Below are positions 31,041 to 44,296 of a DNA stretch of 62,119 nt, in pieces (within the stretch, counting starts at the first letter, position 1; each line of letters begins with the position of its first letter). The notes under the pieces are model-generated. The model searched no databases and was not told where the DNA came from. It saw nothing but the letters and a program-made list of their open reading frames with translations. Both the position numbers and the translations under genes were made by a program. Location: contig NZ_SCMR01000023.1 of assembly GCF_005502885.1 (NCBI RefSeq), positions 1-62,119 of the forward strand, written 5' to 3'. The stretch comes from Microbacterium sp. 2FI (GTDB lineage: Bacteria; Actinomycetota; Actinomycetes; Actinomycetales; Microbacteriaceae).

Positions 31041-32018
31041 TCAGTCTTCGAGGCCTGCGGGCACGGCCGACTCGGTGCCGGGGATGCCGTCGGTCTCGGC
31101 CTTCTTGTCGGCCATCGCGAGGAGGCGACGGATGCGACCGGCGACGGCATCCTTGGTCAGCGGCGGGTCGGCATGGTGGCCGAGTTCGTCGAGGCTCGCA
31201 TCGCGGTGCGCGAGGCGCAGATCGCCGGCCTCACGAAGATGGTCGGGCACCTCGTCGCCGAGGATCTCGAGGGCGCGCTCGACGCGGGCGCACGCGGCGA
31301 CTGCGGCCTGCGCCGACCGGCGGAGGTTCGCGTCGTCGAAGTTCACGAGGCGGTTGACGCCGGCGCGCACCTCACGGCGCTGGCGCATCTGGTCCCATTC
31401 GGCGGCGGCGCGCTCGGCGCCCATCGCCGACAGTGCCGCGCGGATCGCCTCACCCTCGCGCACGACGACGCGGGGCACGCCGCGCACTTCGCGGGCTTTG
31501 GCCGGGATGCCGAGGCGATGCGCCGCGCCGACGAGCGCCATCGCGGCCTCGGGGGCCGGGCAGGTGATCTCGAGCGCCGCGGAGCGACCCGGCTCGCTCA
31601 GGGACCCGGCGGCGAGGAACGCGCCGCGCCAGATCGCGGCGAGATCGCCGCGGGAGCCGGTCGTGAGCTTGTTGGGGAGGCCGCGCACCGGCCGACGGCG
31701 CTGGTCGAGCAGACCGGTCTGTCGCGCGAGGGTCTCGCCGCCCTCGATCACGCGCACGGCGTAGTGGCTGCCGCTGCGGGTGCCCGAGCCCTGGACGTGG
31801 ACCAGCTCGGGCCTCACGCCGTACAGCTCGACGAGGTCGCGGGCGACGCGTCGGCCCAGCACATCGGAGTCGAGCTCGGCCTCGACGGCCACCCGGTTCG
31901 CGATCGAGTGAAGCCCGCCGGAGAACCGCAGGAGCGAGGTGAGCTCGGCCACACGAGCGGTCGGGCGGGGGTCGCGCACAGTGATGAGCTCGGCCTTCAC
32001 GTCGGCGGTCAGCGACAC
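31041..32018 (-). CDS. whiA: WhiA-type DNA-binding regulator
   Basis: This 325-residue WhiA homologue combines an N-terminal LAGLIDADG-like domain ([35 protein letters not shown]) and a C-terminal helix-turn-helix with [20 protein letters not shown]. In Streptomyces WhiA controls sporulation with WhiB; in non-sporulating bacteria it is linked to cell division and metabolism. The start is GTG with GGAG nearby. It lies 57 bases after rapZ; the yvcK gene usually found between them is missing. Confidence 0.95.
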   Translation of the reverse strand: MSLTADVKAELITVRDPRPTARVAELTSLLRFSGGLHSIANRVAVEAELDSDVLGRRVARDLVELYGVRPELVHVQGSGTRSGSHYAVRVIEGGETLARQTGLLDQRRRPVRGLPNKLTTGSRGDLAAIWRGAFLAAGSLSEPGRSAALEITCPAPEAAMALVGAAHRLGIPAKAREVRGVPRVVVREGEAIRAALSAMGAERAAAEWDQMRQRREVRAGVNRLVNFDDANLRRSAQAAVAACARVERALEILGDEVPDHLREAGDLRLAHRDASLDELGHHADPPLTKDAVAGRIRRLLAMADKKAETDGIPGTESAVPAGLED

Positions 32019-32075
32019 GGGTCTCCTCGCGGTGTGGGGTGGGGAACGAGGGTCAAGCCTACTCGCGCAGGCGCG

Positions 32076-32957
32076 TCACTCGCGGCCCAGGTCGCGATCC
32101 TTCACCCGCACCGCGATCCCCGGTGCGTCGGCCAGGCGCGTCGCGAGCTCACGCGCCATCACCACCGAGCGGTGCTTGCCGCCGGTGCAGCCGATCGCGA
32201 TCACCGAGTGCCGCTTGTTCTCTCGCTGGTATCCGGCGATCACGGGGAGCATCGCCGCGGCGTACGCGTCGATGAATTCGAGCGCCCCGGCCTGGGCGAG
32301 AACGTAGTCGCGGACGCCCTCGTCCTCACCGGTCAATGCGCGCAGGTCCTCGTTCCAGAACGGGTTCGGCAGGAATCGCATGTCTGCCACGAGGTCGGCG
32401 TCGGGCGGCAGCCCGTACTTGAACCCGAAGCTCATGATCGTGAGCAGATGACGGGCAGCGCCCTCGTCGCGGAAGAGCTCCGCCACCTGCGTCGCGAGCT
32501 GGTGGATGTTGTGCGACGACGTGTCGATGATGAGGTCGGCGCTCTCGCGCACGGCGGCGAGGCGGTCGCGCTCTCGACGGATGCCGTCGAGGATCGTGCC
32601 GTCGCCCTGCAGCGGGTGCGGGCGACGGACCGCCTCGAACCGGCGGACGAGCACCTCGTCGGAGGCGTCGAGGAACAGCAGGCGGATCTGACGGCGCTCG
32701 CGAAGGGCACGCATCGCCTCGGGCAGGTCTGCGAACAGATCGCGTCCGCGCACATCGACGACGACCGCGACCTTGGGGAGGGACTCCCCCGCGAGCTCGG
32801 TGAGGTCGAGCAGCGGCCGCAGCATCTGCGGCGGGAGGTTGTCGACGACGTACCAGTCGAGGTCTTCGAGCGCGTTCGCCGCCGTCGACCGCCCGGCGCC
32901 CGACATCCCCGTGACGATCAGCACTTCGCCGGCTTCTCGGCGCTCCGCGTCGTTCAT
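32076..32957 (-). CDS. rapZ: RNase adapter protein RapZ (P-loop YvcJ family)
   Basis: This 293-residue P-loop protein has Walker [10 protein letters not shown] at residues 17-25 and the C-terminal [17 protein letters not shown] typical of RapZ/YvcJ. In enterobacteria RapZ presents small RNAs to RNase E; the actinobacterial role is not settled. The ATG at 32957 was chosen over a longer frame because RapZ proteins begin at this point. It follows uvrC by 22 bases. Confidence 0.94.
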   Translation of the reverse strand: MNDAERREAGEVLIVTGMSGAGRSTAANALEDLDWYVVDNLPPQMLRPLLDLTELAGESLPKVAVVVDVRGRDLFADLPEAMRALRERRQIRLLFLDASDEVLVRRFEAVRRPHPLQGDGTILDGIRRERDRLAAVRESADLIIDTSSHNIHQLATQVAELFRDEGAARHLLTIMSFGFKYGLPPDADLVADMRFLPNPFWNEDLRALTGEDEGVRDYVLAQAGALEFIDAYAAAMLPVIAGYQRENKRHSVIAIGCTGGKHRSVVMARELATRLADAPGIAVRVKDRDLGRE

Positions 32958-32979
32958 GACCACCCCCGTCGGGTTCAGC

Positions 32980-34884
32980 CTACCCATCCGACAGATGCGC
33001 GTGGATCGCGGCTGCGAGCTTGGGGCCGACGCCGGGGAGCTCGGCGATCTCGTCCGGCGTCGCACGCTTGAGCCCTGCCACCGAGCCGAAGTGGCGCAGC
33101 AGCGCCTTGATCCTCGCGTCGCCGAGACCGGGAATCTCGGCGAGCACCGACTGGATGTCGCGCTTGCGTCGACGTCGCTGGTGGGTGATGGCGAACCGAT
33201 GCGCTTCGTCGCGGAGCCGCTGCAGCAGATACAGAGCCTCGGACGTGCGGGGAAGGATGACGGGATACTCCTCCCCCGGCATCCACACCTCCTCGAGTCG
33301 CTTCGCGATGCCGCACAGTGCGATCTCCTCGTGGCCGGCATCGCGCAGCGCCCGGGCGGCAGCCTCGACCTGCGGCTTGCCGCCGTCGACGACGAGCAGC
33401 TGCGGACGGTACGCGAAGCGCGGTCGGCGCCGGGCTGTGACGACGACCTCGCCGTCGGCGGTCACGTCGGGCTCGGCATCCGCCTCGACCTCCTCGGGCC
33501 GATCGAGGTACGCGAGCCGGCGGAGGAGCACCTGGTGGAGCGAGTCGGTGTCGTCGGTGGTCTCGGCCACGCCGAACGAGCGGTACTGGTCCTTGCGCGG
33601 CAGCCCGTCCTCGAACACGACCATGGATGCCACGACGTTGGTGCCTGAGAGGTGAGACACGTCGAAGCACTCGATGCGCAGCGGAGCTTCGAGAAGACCC
33701 AGCGCGTCCTGCAGGTCGGTGAGCGCCTGTGTGCGTGCTACGTAATCGCTCGTCCGCCTCGTCTTGTGCAGCACGAGCGCCTGCTGGGCGTTGAGGCTGG
33801 CGGTGCGCATGAGGTCGGCCTTGCGGCCTCGCTGGGCGATCTGGATCGTGACCCCGCGGCCGCGGCGATCGCGCAGCCACGCCTCGAGTTCGGCGGCGTC
33901 GTCGGGCATGACCGGAACGAGGACCTGCTTGGGGATATCTGCGGGTGCGGCGTTGCCGTACGTGCGCTGCAGCACCTGGTCGACCAGGTCGCCGCCCGTG
34001 ATGTCGAGCTCCTTCTCGATCGTCGTCGCCCGAACACCGCGCACGCGACCGCCGCGGATCACGAAGTGCTGCACCGTGGCGGCCAGCTCGTCCTCTGCGA
34101 TGCCGAAGAGGTCGGCGTCGGTGTCGGCGGCGAGGACGAGCGCGCTCTTGCTGAGCACCGCATCGATCGCCTGCAGCTTGTCACGGAAGCCCGCGGCTGC
34201 CTCGTAGTCCATCGCCGCAGACGCTTCGCGCATGCGGGCGGTGAGCGTCTTCGTGAATCGTTGGTCGCCGCCCGAGAGGAACGCGACGAAGTCGTCGACG
34301 ATCGCCCGATGGTCCTCGATCGAGACCTTCATCGAGCACGGACCGCCGCACCGGCCGATCTGGCCTGGGAAGCACGGGCGTCCGGTCGCCATCGCCTTGC
34401 GATACGACGCGTCGCTGCACGTGCGGATCGGGAAGACCTTGATCATGAGGTCGATCGTGTCGTGCACGGCCCAGACCTTCGGGTAGGGCCCGAAGTACTT
34501 CGCGCCCGGGATCCGCCGGTTGCGCGTGACGATCACGCGCGGCGCCTCGTCGGCGAGGGTCACAGCGAGGAACGGGTACGACTTGTCGTCCTTGTAGCGG
34601 ACGTTGAAGGGCGGATCGAACTCCTTGATCCACATGTACTCGAGCTGGAGCGAGTCGACGTCGCTGGCGACGACGGTCCATTCGACGGACGCCGCGGTGA
34701 GCACCATCCGCCGCGTGCGCTCATGAAGGGTGTGGAGGGGCGCGAAGTAGTTCGACAGCCGCGAGCGGAGGTTCTTCGCCTTTCCGACGTAGAGCACGCG
34801 ACCGTCACGATCACGGAATCTGTAGACGCCGGGGTTCGTGGGGATCTCGCCCGGCCGCGGCTTGTACGCGAGCTGGTCGGCCAT
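32980..34884 (-). CDS. uvrC: Excinuclease ABC subunit C
   Basis: This 634-residue repair nuclease has an N-terminal GIY-YIG domain ([20 protein letters not shown]), a UVR motif near residue 210 ([17 protein letters not shown]), the RNase H-like incision domain with [11 protein letters not shown], and two helix-hairpin-helix motifs at the end ([27 protein letters not shown]). It makes both incisions around a lesion marked by UvrA and UvrB. It begins five bases after uvrA. Confidence 0.97.
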   Translation of the reverse strand: MADQLAYKPRPGEIPTNPGVYRFRDRDGRVLYVGKAKNLRSRLSNYFAPLHTLHERTRRMVLTAASVEWTVVASDVDSLQLEYMWIKEFDPPFNVRYKDDKSYPFLAVTLADEAPRVIVTRNRRIPGAKYFGPYPKVWAVHDTIDLMIKVFPIRTCSDASYRKAMATGRPCFPGQIGRCGGPCSMKVSIEDHRAIVDDFVAFLSGGDQRFTKTLTARMREASAAMDYEAAAGFRDKLQAIDAVLSKSALVLAADTDADLFGIAEDELAATVQHFVIRGGRVRGVRATTIEKELDITGGDLVDQVLQRTYGNAAPADIPKQVLVPVMPDDAAELEAWLRDRRGRGVTIQIAQRGRKADLMRTASLNAQQALVLHKTRRTSDYVARTQALTDLQDALGLLEAPLRIECFDVSHLSGTNVVASMVVFEDGLPRKDQYRSFGVAETTDDTDSLHQVLLRRLAYLDRPEEVEADAEPDVTADGEVVVTARRRPRFAYRPQLLVVDGGKPQVEAAARALRDAGHEEIALCGIAKRLEEVWMPGEEYPVILPRTSEALYLLQRLRDEAHRFAITHQRRRRKRDIQSVLAEIPGLGDARIKALLRHFGSVAGLKRATPDEIAELPGVGPKLAAAIHAHLSDG

Positions 34885-34889
34885 GCCTG

Positions 34890-37787
<2,898 letters not shown>

Positions 37788-37796
37788 CCGACAAGT

Positions 37797-38273
37797 CTAG
37801 GCGGGGGCTCCGACACCGGCTCCGACACCGGACTCGACGCCGCCGCCGGAACGGCCTCCCGCGAAACGCGCCAGCGCATCGCGCAGCCGGACGACCTCGG
37901 CGACGTCCATGCCGACCCGCTCCATGATCTGCCTCGGAACGTCGAGGGCGGCATCCCGCAGCGCTCGTCCTTCGTCGGTCAGCGAGATGTCGAGCACACG
38001 CTCGTCGTCGCTGCGTCGCGAACGGCGGACGCGCCCCTGCGTCTCGAGCCGTTTGATCAGGGGCGAGAGTGTGGCGGGCTCCATCGCGAGCTCGCCCGCA
38101 AGCTCGCCGAGCGATCGCGGCGACTGCTCCCAGAGCGCCAGCATCACGAGGTACTGCGGATGCGTGAGTCCCAGCGGCTCGAGCACCGGCCGGTACACCG
38201 ACACCACATTTCGCGCCGCGGTCACCACGGCGAAGCAGAGCTGATTCTCGAGCGCGAGCGGGTCGTCCGTCAT
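37797..38273 (-). CDS. OhrR-like MarR family regulator with sensor cysteine
   Basis: This 158-residue MarR family protein closely resembles OhrR, the peroxide-sensing repressor. It has the N-terminal ALENQLCF with Cys13 in the place of the OhrR reactive cysteine, the segment [19 protein letters not shown], the winged helix [20 protein letters not shown] and the wing [18 protein letters not shown]. The tail is rich in Gly, Ala and Val. It likely binds the ACTAAT repeats just upstream and represses itself and the divergent zinc-ribbon gene. No ohr gene is adjacent, so the target peroxide response is unclear. Confidence 0.9.
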   Translation of the reverse strand: MTDDPLALENQLCFAVVTAARNVVSVYRPVLEPLGLTHPQYLVMLALWEQSPRSLGELAGELAMEPATLSPLIKRLETQGRVRRSRRSDDERVLDISLTDEGRALRDAALDVPRQIMERVGMDVAEVVRLRDALARFAGGRSGGGVESGVGAGVGAPA

Positions 38274-38291
38274 GACGGCATCCTATCGTCC

Positions 38292-38312
38292 ACTAATCAT
38301 TAGTACACTAAT
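38292..38312. promoter_or_regulatory. MarR/OhrR-type operator overlapping divergent promoters
   Basis: ACTAAT (38292-38297), one central base and ATTAGT (38299-38304) form a perfect inverted repeat, followed by a third half-site ACTAAT at 38307-38312. On the plus strand TACACT (38304-38309) is a good -10 seven bases before the ATG of the small gene. On the minus strand TAGGAT (38285-38280) lies six bases before the regulator's ATG. The repressor could therefore block both promoters. Confidence 0.7.
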
Positions 38313-38316
38313 CTTC

Positions 38317-38553
38317 ATGACCGAGAATCGGATGCCGCTGCGCAAGCGCGTGAAAGAGGCGGGCGGCTGGTACGCCTACCTCAATGCGAACCTCATCCGC
38401 CTGGCGGGACCCGCCGCGGTCGGGCCGTACGAGTCGACTCCCCCACCCTCGGCCGCCGAGCGCGCCGAGCGCTCGTGCCCGCTGTGCGGTGCGCCGATGA
38501 CCGCGCATGAATTCGATCGCTCCGGACCCAAGCCGATCATGCACTGCCCCTGA
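38317..38553 (+). CDS. Zinc-ribbon microprotein divergent from the OhrR-like regulator
   Basis: This 78-residue protein ends in a likely zinc ribbon, CPLCGAPM and then MHCP, with a conserved-looking HEFDRSG between. The N-terminal half is basic and includes GGWYAYLNANLIRLAG. No ribosome site is seen; a -10 TACACT seven bases before the ATG implies a leaderless mRNA. The first base pairs of its promoter are covered by the MarR-type operator. I do not recognise a characterised family; the context suggests control by oxidants, which is inference. Confidence 0.75.
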   Translation: MTENRMPLRKRVKEAGGWYAYLNANLIRLAGPAAVGPYESTPPPSAAERAERSCPLCGAPMTAHEFDRSGPKPIMHCP

Positions 38554-38571
38554 CGCGGCGTCGCCACCACG

Positions 38572-38610
38572 CGCAGCGACCCCGGACGAATATCGTCCGG
38601 GGTCGCTGCG
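38572..38610. terminator. Bidirectional terminator between the microprotein and the nucleotidase
   Basis: A perfect 18-bp stem (38572-38589 with 38593-38610) has a 3-base loop and lies between two convergent stop codons. It should end transcription from both sides. Confidence 0.85.
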
Positions 38611-38622
38611 ATCAGAGGAGTC

Positions 38623-40656
38623 TCAGGGCGCGGTGACGTTCAGCGTGAACGAGGTGGTCGTCCCGGTGGGAGCCACCGACACCTGGAACGTCGTCGGACC
38701 GCTCGCACCCGCCGGAATCGCGACGCTGACCGCGGCGGTTCCGACCTCGTCCGTGGTCGGCGTGAAGTCCGTGTCGACCGGTGCGCTGCCGACGGTCGCG
38801 CCGCCCGAGGTGACGAGCACGTTGAGCGCGTCCGGCTCGTCACGTGTGAAGTCCAGCGACGACATGTTCACCAGGACGGTCGATCCTGCAGCGACCGTGG
38901 TCCCGCCGGCCACGTTCACGCCGACCGCCCGCTGCCCGAGGTCGATCGCAGCCGTGCCGAACGCGTCGAACCAGTCGACCATCGACTCGAGATCGACCTT
39001 GCCGCTGTCTGCCTTGCCGGTCCCCGAGCGGAACGTCGTGAAGTTGTCGCCGCCGGTGGAGAGGAAGGAGTTGACGCCGACGACGTACGGCGCCGCCGGG
39101 TCGATCGCGACACCGTCGAGCCACATCTGGGTGATACGCGCCCCGGGAGCCCCGAGCGGGTCATAGGTGTACGTGAACCCGGCGCTGACCCCGAGCTTGA
39201 GGAACGGCCGCGATGCGCCGGCGGGCTGCCACTGCTCCTCGAGCACGCTCTTGATCTGAGCGCCCGTGAGCGTCATCGACACCAGCGTGTTCGCGAACGG
39301 CTGCACGGCGGCCGCCTCGGCGTACGTGACCTCGCCCGACGCAAGGTCGGCGCGCAGTCCGCCGGGGTTCATGAAGGCGATCTGAACCCCGCGATCCTGA
39401 TCGGCGTTGAGCGACCACTTCTGCACGTCGGCGACGAAGTTGCCGAGCGTCGACTCGCCGCCGCGGTTCTCGGGGAACGACTCCCCCGCGACCGGCGTCT
39501 TGAAGATCGCGCGCCCGAAGTTCGCTGCGGCACTGCCGAGCTCGACACTGCCCAGCACCTTCGCGACGTTCGTCGCCTCGGTGACGATCGGAACGAGCAC
39601 GGGGTCGGGTTCGGCGAGATAGGCAGTGACGTTGCCGCTCGCATCGAAGGCGGTCGCCATCGTGTACACGGTGTTCTCCATCGCGGTGATCTTCTCGGAC
39701 TTGGTGTCCCAGCTGATCTCCATGTTCGAGAAGCGCTCGCCGTACTGGCCGGACGAGATGACCGGGCGACCGTCGATCACGTGGTTGTACGCGAGGTGCG
39801 TGTGACCCGAGACGATCGCATCGATGTCGTCGTCCGCGTTCAGCACGATCTGGCCGAACCGCGTGCTCGCGTCGGTCGCCGAGGCGATGTCGGTGGTCGC
39901 GGCGCCCTCGTGGACGAGCAGCACGATGATGTCGGCCTCGCCGTTGCCCTCGTCGCCGTCGCTGAGCTCTCCGGCGACGCGGTTGGCGGCCTCGACCGGG
40001 CTGCCGACCGAGATGTCCTCGATCCCCCCGGGGCTCACGAGCGACGGAAGCTCGTCGGTGACGGCTCCGACGAAGCCGATGCGCACGGCCTTCTTCTTCT
40101 CGCGGACCTCGGTGATCCAGTACTCCGGCAGCGCGGGATCTTCCGTGCCCTTGTGGTAGACGTTCGCCCCCAGGTACTCCCAGTCGGCGAGCGGGATGAC
40201 GCGGTCGGTGAGGTCGGCGAAGCCCCTGTCGAACTCGTGGTTGCCCACCGAGCTCACGTCGAGACCGGCGGCGTTGAGCGCGTCGATCGTGGGGACGTCG
40301 TCCTGGATGAAGGAGGTGAAGGTCGAAGCCCCGATCATGTCGCCTGCGGCGGCGAAGATCGTGTTCGGGTTCTCGGCGCGGAGCGCGTTCACGGCGCCGG
40401 AGAGCCGCGCGATGCCCGCGATCGCGCCGGACTGCTCGATGCGCCCGTGGAAGTCGTTGACGGTCACCAGATTGATGTCGATCATCCGCCCGAAGGCGTT
40501 GCCCGGAGGGGCGCTGGGCGGCGCGGCCTGTGCGGGCACGACGGCACCGAGCGCGAGGGCGAGGGTTGCTGCGCCGGCGAGTGCTCCTGCCGCCACTCGA
40601 CGTCTGGTTCGTGCGGATGCCGTTGTGCTGGTCGCACCGGGCGTGGGTAGCTGCAT
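38623..40656 (-). CDS. Secreted 5'-nucleotidase / cyclic phosphodiesterase-like enzyme
   Basis: This 677-residue protein has a signal peptide with an Arg-rich start (TRRRVAAGALAGAATLALAL, cleavage near AQAA at about residue 45). A metallophosphoesterase domain follows with VNDFHGRIE, GNHEFDRG and GHTHLAYN as metal-binding motifs. A 5'-nucleotidase C-terminal domain (about 370-545) binds substrate. The last 100 residues look like an Ig-like beta domain. Such enzymes release phosphate from external nucleotides. No LPXTG anchor is seen, so it is probably secreted. AAGGAGA precedes the ATG. Confidence 0.92.
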   Translation of the reverse strand: MQLPTPGATSTTASARTRRRVAAGALAGAATLALALGAVVPAQAAPPSAPPGNAFGRMIDINLVTVNDFHGRIEQSGAIAGIARLSGAVNALRAENPNTIFAAAGDMIGASTFTSFIQDDVPTIDALNAAGLDVSSVGNHEFDRGFADLTDRVIPLADWEYLGANVYHKGTEDPALPEYWITEVREKKKAVRIGFVGAVTDELPSLVSPGGIEDISVGSPVEAANRVAGELSDGDEGNGEADIIVLLVHEGAATTDIASATDASTRFGQIVLNADDDIDAIVSGHTHLAYNHVIDGRPVISSGQYGERFSNMEISWDTKSEKITAMENTVYTMATAFDASGNVTAYLAEPDPVLVPIVTEATNVAKVLGSVELGSAAANFGRAIFKTPVAGESFPENRGGESTLGNFVADVQKWSLNADQDRGVQIAFMNPGGLRADLASGEVTYAEAAAVQPFANTLVSMTLTGAQIKSVLEEQWQPAGASRPFLKLGVSAGFTYTYDPLGAPGARITQMWLDGVAIDPAAPYVVGVNSFLSTGGDNFTTFRSGTGKADSGKVDLESMVDWFDAFGTAAIDLGQRAVGVNVAGGTTVAAGSTVLVNMSSLDFTRDEPDALNVLVTSGGATVGSAPVDTDFTPTTDEVGTAAVSVAIPAGASGPTTFQVSVAPTGTTTSFTLNVTAP

Positions 40657-40805
40657 TGCGTGATCTCCTTCATTCGGGCAAGGGTGCCTTCGAAGCTAAC
40701 CCGAGGGGTCACGGGAAGGAAGGCGCGCCGCCGAGTCCTCACACACCCCTCACGAAGTGGATGCGAACCCGACACCGGCCGGCAATGTTCTGCGCCCGCG
40801 GCCAC

Positions 40806-42881
40806 TCACGCGTGGCCGGCGCGCTCCATGGCGCGCAGCTCCTTCTTGAGGTCCTGCACCTCGTCGCGCAGGCGTGCCGCGAGCTCGAACTTGAGCTCGC
40901 CCGCGGCGGCGAGCATCTGATCGCTCAGGTCGGAGATCGTCGCCTCGAGCTGCTGAGCCCCCTCGGCGGCGATGCCCGTGCGGCGCAGATTCGGCGTCGG
41001 CGCCTTGCCCTTGCCCGACGCTCCGCTGCGATTGCGACTGAGCATCGCCTTGGTGTCGGCGCCCTCGCGCGCGAGCGCGTCGGTGATGTCGGCGATCTTC
41101 TTGCGCAGCGGCTGCGGATCGATGCCGTGCTCGAGGTTGTAGGCGACCTGCTTCTCACGGCGGCGGTCGGTCTCGTCGATGGCCTTGCGCATCGAGTCGG
41201 TGACGGTGTCGGCGTACATGTGCACCTCGCCTGAGACGTTGCGGGCGGCACGGCCGATCGTCTGGATGAGCGATGTTCCCGACCGCAGGAACCCCTCCTT
41301 GTCGGCATCCAGGATCGACACGAGCGAGACTTCGGGCAGATCGAGGCCCTCACGGAGCAGGTTGATGCCGACGAGCACGTCGTAGACGCCCGCCCGCAGT
41401 TCGCTCAGCAGCTCGACGCGGCGAAGGGTGTCGACGTCGGAGTGCAGATAGCGCACGCGCACGCCGTGCTCGCCGAGGAAGTCGGTGAGCTCTTCGGCCA
41501 TCTTCTTCGTGAGGGTCGTCACGAGCACGCGCTCGTCACGGTGGGCGCGCACGCGGATCTCTTCGAGCAGGTCGTCGATCTGACCCTTGGAGGGCTTGAC
41601 GACGATGTGCGGGTCGACGAGCCCGGTCGGGCGGATGATCTGCTCGACGACGCCGTCGGCGATGCCCATCTCGTAGCGCCCGGGCGTCGCCGACAGGTAG
41701 ACGGTCTGCCCGACGCGGTTCTTGAACTCGTCCCACCGCAGCGGCCTGTTGTCGAGCGCGCTCGGCAGGCGGAAGCCGTGCTCGACGAGCGTGCGCTTGC
41801 GCGACGCGTCGCCCTCGTACATCGCCCCGATCTGCGGAACCGTCACGTGCGACTCGTCGATGACCATGAGGAAGTCGTCGGGGAAGAAGTCGAGCAGCGT
41901 GTGCGGCGGCTCGCCGGGTGAGCGGCCGTCGAGGTGGCGCGAGTAGTTCTCGATGCCCGAGCAGAATCCGAGCTGCTGCAGCATCTCGAGGTCGAAGGTG
42001 GTGCGCATGCGCAGCCGCTGTGCTTCCAGCAGCTTGTTCTGCCGCTCGAGGTCTTTCAACCGGTCGGCGAGCTCGTCCTCGATCGTGCCGATCGCGCGGT
42101 GGACGGTCTCGGTGCCGGCGACGTAGTGCGACGCCGGGAAGATCGGCACCGCATCGAGCTTCTGCACGACGTCGCCCGTGAGCGGATGCAGCATGTACAG
42201 CGCCTCGATCTCGTCGCCGAACAGCTCGACGCGGATCGCGTACTCCTCGTACACGGGGATGATCTCGATCGTGTCGCCGCGGACGCGGAAGTTGCCGCGC
42301 GAGAAGTCGACGTCGTTGCGGTTGTACTGCATCGCGATGAACTTGCGGATGAGGGCGTCGCGGTCGTAGCGCTCGCCGACCTGCAGCGCGACCATCGCCC
42401 GCATGTACTCCTCGGGGGCGCCGAGGCCGTAGATGCACGAGACGGTGCTCACCACGATCACGTCGCGGCGCGAGAGCAGCGAGTTCGTCGTCGAGTGGCG
42501 CAGCCTCTCGACCTCGGCGTTGACCGACGAGTCCTTCTCGATGAAGGTGTCGGTCTGCGGGACGTACGCCTCGGGCTGGTAGTAGTCGTAGTAGCTGACG
42601 AAGTACTCGACCGCGTTGTTCGGCATGAGCTCGCGGAACTCGTTGGCCAGCTGCGCCGCCAGCGTCTTGTTGTGCGCGAGGACGAGCGTCGGGCGCTGCA
42701 CCGCCTCGACCAGCCAGGCCGTGGTCGCAGACTTGCCGGTGCCGGTCGCGCCCAGGAGCACCACGTCGGTCTCACCCGCGTTGATGCGCGCCGCGAGCTC
42801 GGCGATCGCGTGCGGCTGATCCCCCGAGGGGACGTAGTCGCTGACGACCTCGAAAGGGCGGACGGAACGTGTGGGCTGCAC
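40806..42881 (-). CDS. uvrB: Excinuclease ABC subunit B
   Basis: This 691-residue helicase-like repair protein has Walker [10 protein letters not shown], the beta-hairpin [19 protein letters not shown] that probes the damaged strand, the Walker B-type VIDESHVT, helicase motifs QTIGRAARN, and a C-terminal UVR domain (about 650-690) that contacts UvrC. The length is normal. It is downstream of a hypothetical gene and coaE on the same strand. Confidence 0.98.
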   Translation of the reverse strand: MQPTRSVRPFEVVSDYVPSGDQPHAIAELAARINAGETDVVLLGATGTGKSATTAWLVEAVQRPTLVLAHNKTLAAQLANEFRELMPNNAVEYFVSYYDYYQPEAYVPQTDTFIEKDSSVNAEVERLRHSTTNSLLSRRDVIVVSTVSCIYGLGAPEEYMRAMVALQVGERYDRDALIRKFIAMQYNRNDVDFSRGNFRVRGDTIEIIPVYEEYAIRVELFGDEIEALYMLHPLTGDVVQKLDAVPIFPASHYVAGTETVHRAIGTIEDELADRLKDLERQNKLLEAQRLRMRTTFDLEMLQQLGFCSGIENYSRHLDGRSPGEPPHTLLDFFPDDFLMVIDESHVTVPQIGAMYEGDASRKRTLVEHGFRLPSALDNRPLRWDEFKNRVGQTVYLSATPGRYEMGIADGVVEQIIRPTGLVDPHIVVKPSKGQIDDLLEEIRVRAHRDERVLVTTLTKKMAEELTDFLGEHGVRVRYLHSDVDTLRRVELLSELRAGVYDVLVGINLLREGLDLPEVSLVSILDADKEGFLRSGTSLIQTIGRAARNVSGEVHMYADTVTDSMRKAIDETDRRREKQVAYNLEHGIDPQPLRKKIADITDALAREGADTKAMLSRNRSGASGKGKAPTPNLRRTGIAAEGAQQLEATISDLSDQMLAAAGELKFELAARLRDEVQDLKKELRAMERAGHA

Positions 42882-42922
42882 TCGTCCAGCGTAGGCGAGG
42901 GCTCCGACACCGGGGCCGGAGG

Positions 42923-43474
42923 TCAGCCGCCGAAGCCTCCGCCGCCGTCGAAGCCGCCGCTCTCCGTCGAGCCGAAGCTCTCGCCCACCCAGCCGGGCTC
43001 GGAGGCGATGACCATCGACCCCGCTCCGACCGTGAAGTAGCTCGTGATCGCAGCGGAGAAGAGGAAGTTGTTCGCGACGAGCGCCATGACTCCCGCGCTC
43101 GCGAGCACATCCCGCGAGTCGACGCCGTCTCGCGGGTCGACCGCGACGCTCGTCGCCGTAGCCGCGGCAGGAGCTGCCGACGCGTTCTCGGCCCGCTTCG
43201 CGCGGTGCTCCTCGGCCCGGCGGATGAGCCGCGCGAGCAGCACAGGGTCATCGGATGCCGCCGACTTCTCGTCCTCGGCCATGAACGGCTTCAGCTGCTC
43301 GAGCATCTCGCGCCGCCGGTCGGCGGGAAGGTCCTTGAAGGCGGTCGCGTGCGCGCTCTCGATGACGGATGCCGGGAGCGTCCCCAGCAGATACACGTAG
43401 CGCGACATGCGCTCTTCCTCGCTGAGCGCCCGGTACGGCGACTTCTTGCGTCGGAACCTCGAGAGCATCCCCAT
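42923..43474 (-). CDS. Hypothetical protein with one helix and Gly-rich tail
   Basis: This 183-residue protein begins [20 protein letters not shown], with a helical, charged N-terminal half containing [18 protein letters not shown], an Ala-rich linker, one likely membrane or amphipathic helix ([17 protein letters not shown]) and a Gly-Phe rich tail [11 protein letters not shown]. The ATG at 43474 has GGAGG six bases upstream. It lies between coaE and uvrB on the same strand. I do not recognise a family. Confidence 0.75.
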   Translation of the reverse strand: MGMLSRFRRKKSPYRALSEEERMSRYVYLLGTLPASVIESAHATAFKDLPADRRREMLEQLKPFMAEDEKSAASDDPVLLARLIRRAEEHRAKRAENASAAPAAATATSVAVDPRDGVDSRDVLASAGVMALVANNFLFSAAITSYFTVGAGSMVIASEPGWVGESFGSTESGGFDGGGGFGG

Positions 43475-43517
43475 GTCGCACCTCCGTCGTGCTGTCACGC
43501 CCTTCTGCGTGGTGTGC

Positions 43518-44144
43518 TCAGGATACGCCCGATGTCCGCTCCCGGACCCGGCGCGGGAGCTCCGCCCAGAGGGCGTCCACCCGCCCGAGGGTGTCGTCGA
43601 TGGTGCCCGAGGTGTCGATGACGACGTCGGCGATCGCGAGCCGCGCGTCGTCGTCGACCTGAGACGCGATGCGGGCTGCGGCATCCGCTTCGCTCATCCC
43701 GCGTATCTCCACCAGGCGGCGCCGGCGGACCTCGACCGGCGCTTGGGCGACGATGATCAGCTCCCACGGGTCGCCGACGCGGGCTTCGACCAGCAGAGGC
43801 ACGTCGTAGACCACGACCGCGTCGGCGTCGGCGGCGAAGGCCTCTGCGAACCGGCGGGCGGACTCCGCTTGCACCGCGGGGTGCACGATGGCGTTGAGTC
43901 GAGAGACGGCGTCGGCGTCGCCGAACACGCGGGAGCCGAGGCCGGCGCGGTCGAGCGAGCCGTCGGGCCGCAGCATCCGCTCCCCGAACTCCGCCGCGAT
44001 CGCAGCCAGCACCGGCGAGCCGGGGGCCTGCACGTCTCGCACGATCCGGTCGGCGTCGACGACGACGGCACCGTGCTCGGCGAGACGGCGGGCGATCGTG
44101 GACTTGCCCGAGGCGATACCGCCGGTGAGTGCGACGAGAGGCAT
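43518..44144 (-). CDS. coaE: Dephospho-CoA kinase
   Basis: This 208-residue P-loop kinase catalyses the last step of coenzyme A synthesis. It has GGIASGKST at residues 8-16, then VVDADRIVRDVQAPGSP, and YDVPLLVEARVGD. Its place near uvrB is common in actinobacteria (rpsA-coaE-uvrB), and rpsA indeed lies about 5 kb upstream, with the two-component genes inserted between. Confidence 0.95.
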   Translation of the reverse strand: MPLVALTGGIASGKSTIARRLAEHGAVVVDADRIVRDVQAPGSPVLAAIAAEFGERMLRPDGSLDRAGLGSRVFGDADAVSRLNAIVHPAVQAESARRFAEAFAADADAVVVYDVPLLVEARVGDPWELIIVAQAPVEVRRRRLVEIRGMSEADAAARIASQVDDDARLAIADVVIDTSGTIDDTLGRVDALWAELPRRVRERTSGVS

Positions 44145-44193
44145 GCAACGAGGATGCCACGGTGCGACCTCCTCGTGTCGCGGTGAACTTCAG

Positions 44194-44226
44194 CGTCTCC
44201 TGAGTTCGACCTGAGGGTCGCCTGAG
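44194..44226 (+). repeat. Three tandem 11-bp repeats, likely OmpR-family binding site
   Basis: CGTCTCCTGAG, TTCGACCTGAG and GGTCGCCTGAG follow each other without gaps, all ending in CTGAG. Eleven-base spacing is the classic layout of sites bound by PhoB/OmpR-type winged-helix regulators. The repeats end ten bases before the -10-like TAGCGT, so they cover the -35 region, as in activated promoters. The downstream gene encodes such a regulator, which suggests autoregulation. Confidence 0.6.
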
Positions 44227-44296
44227 GCCGCCGCGCTAGCGTCGGGAGCACCCGAAGGAGATGGTTCCGTTCGAACGGCACCGAGGAGGTGCGGAC

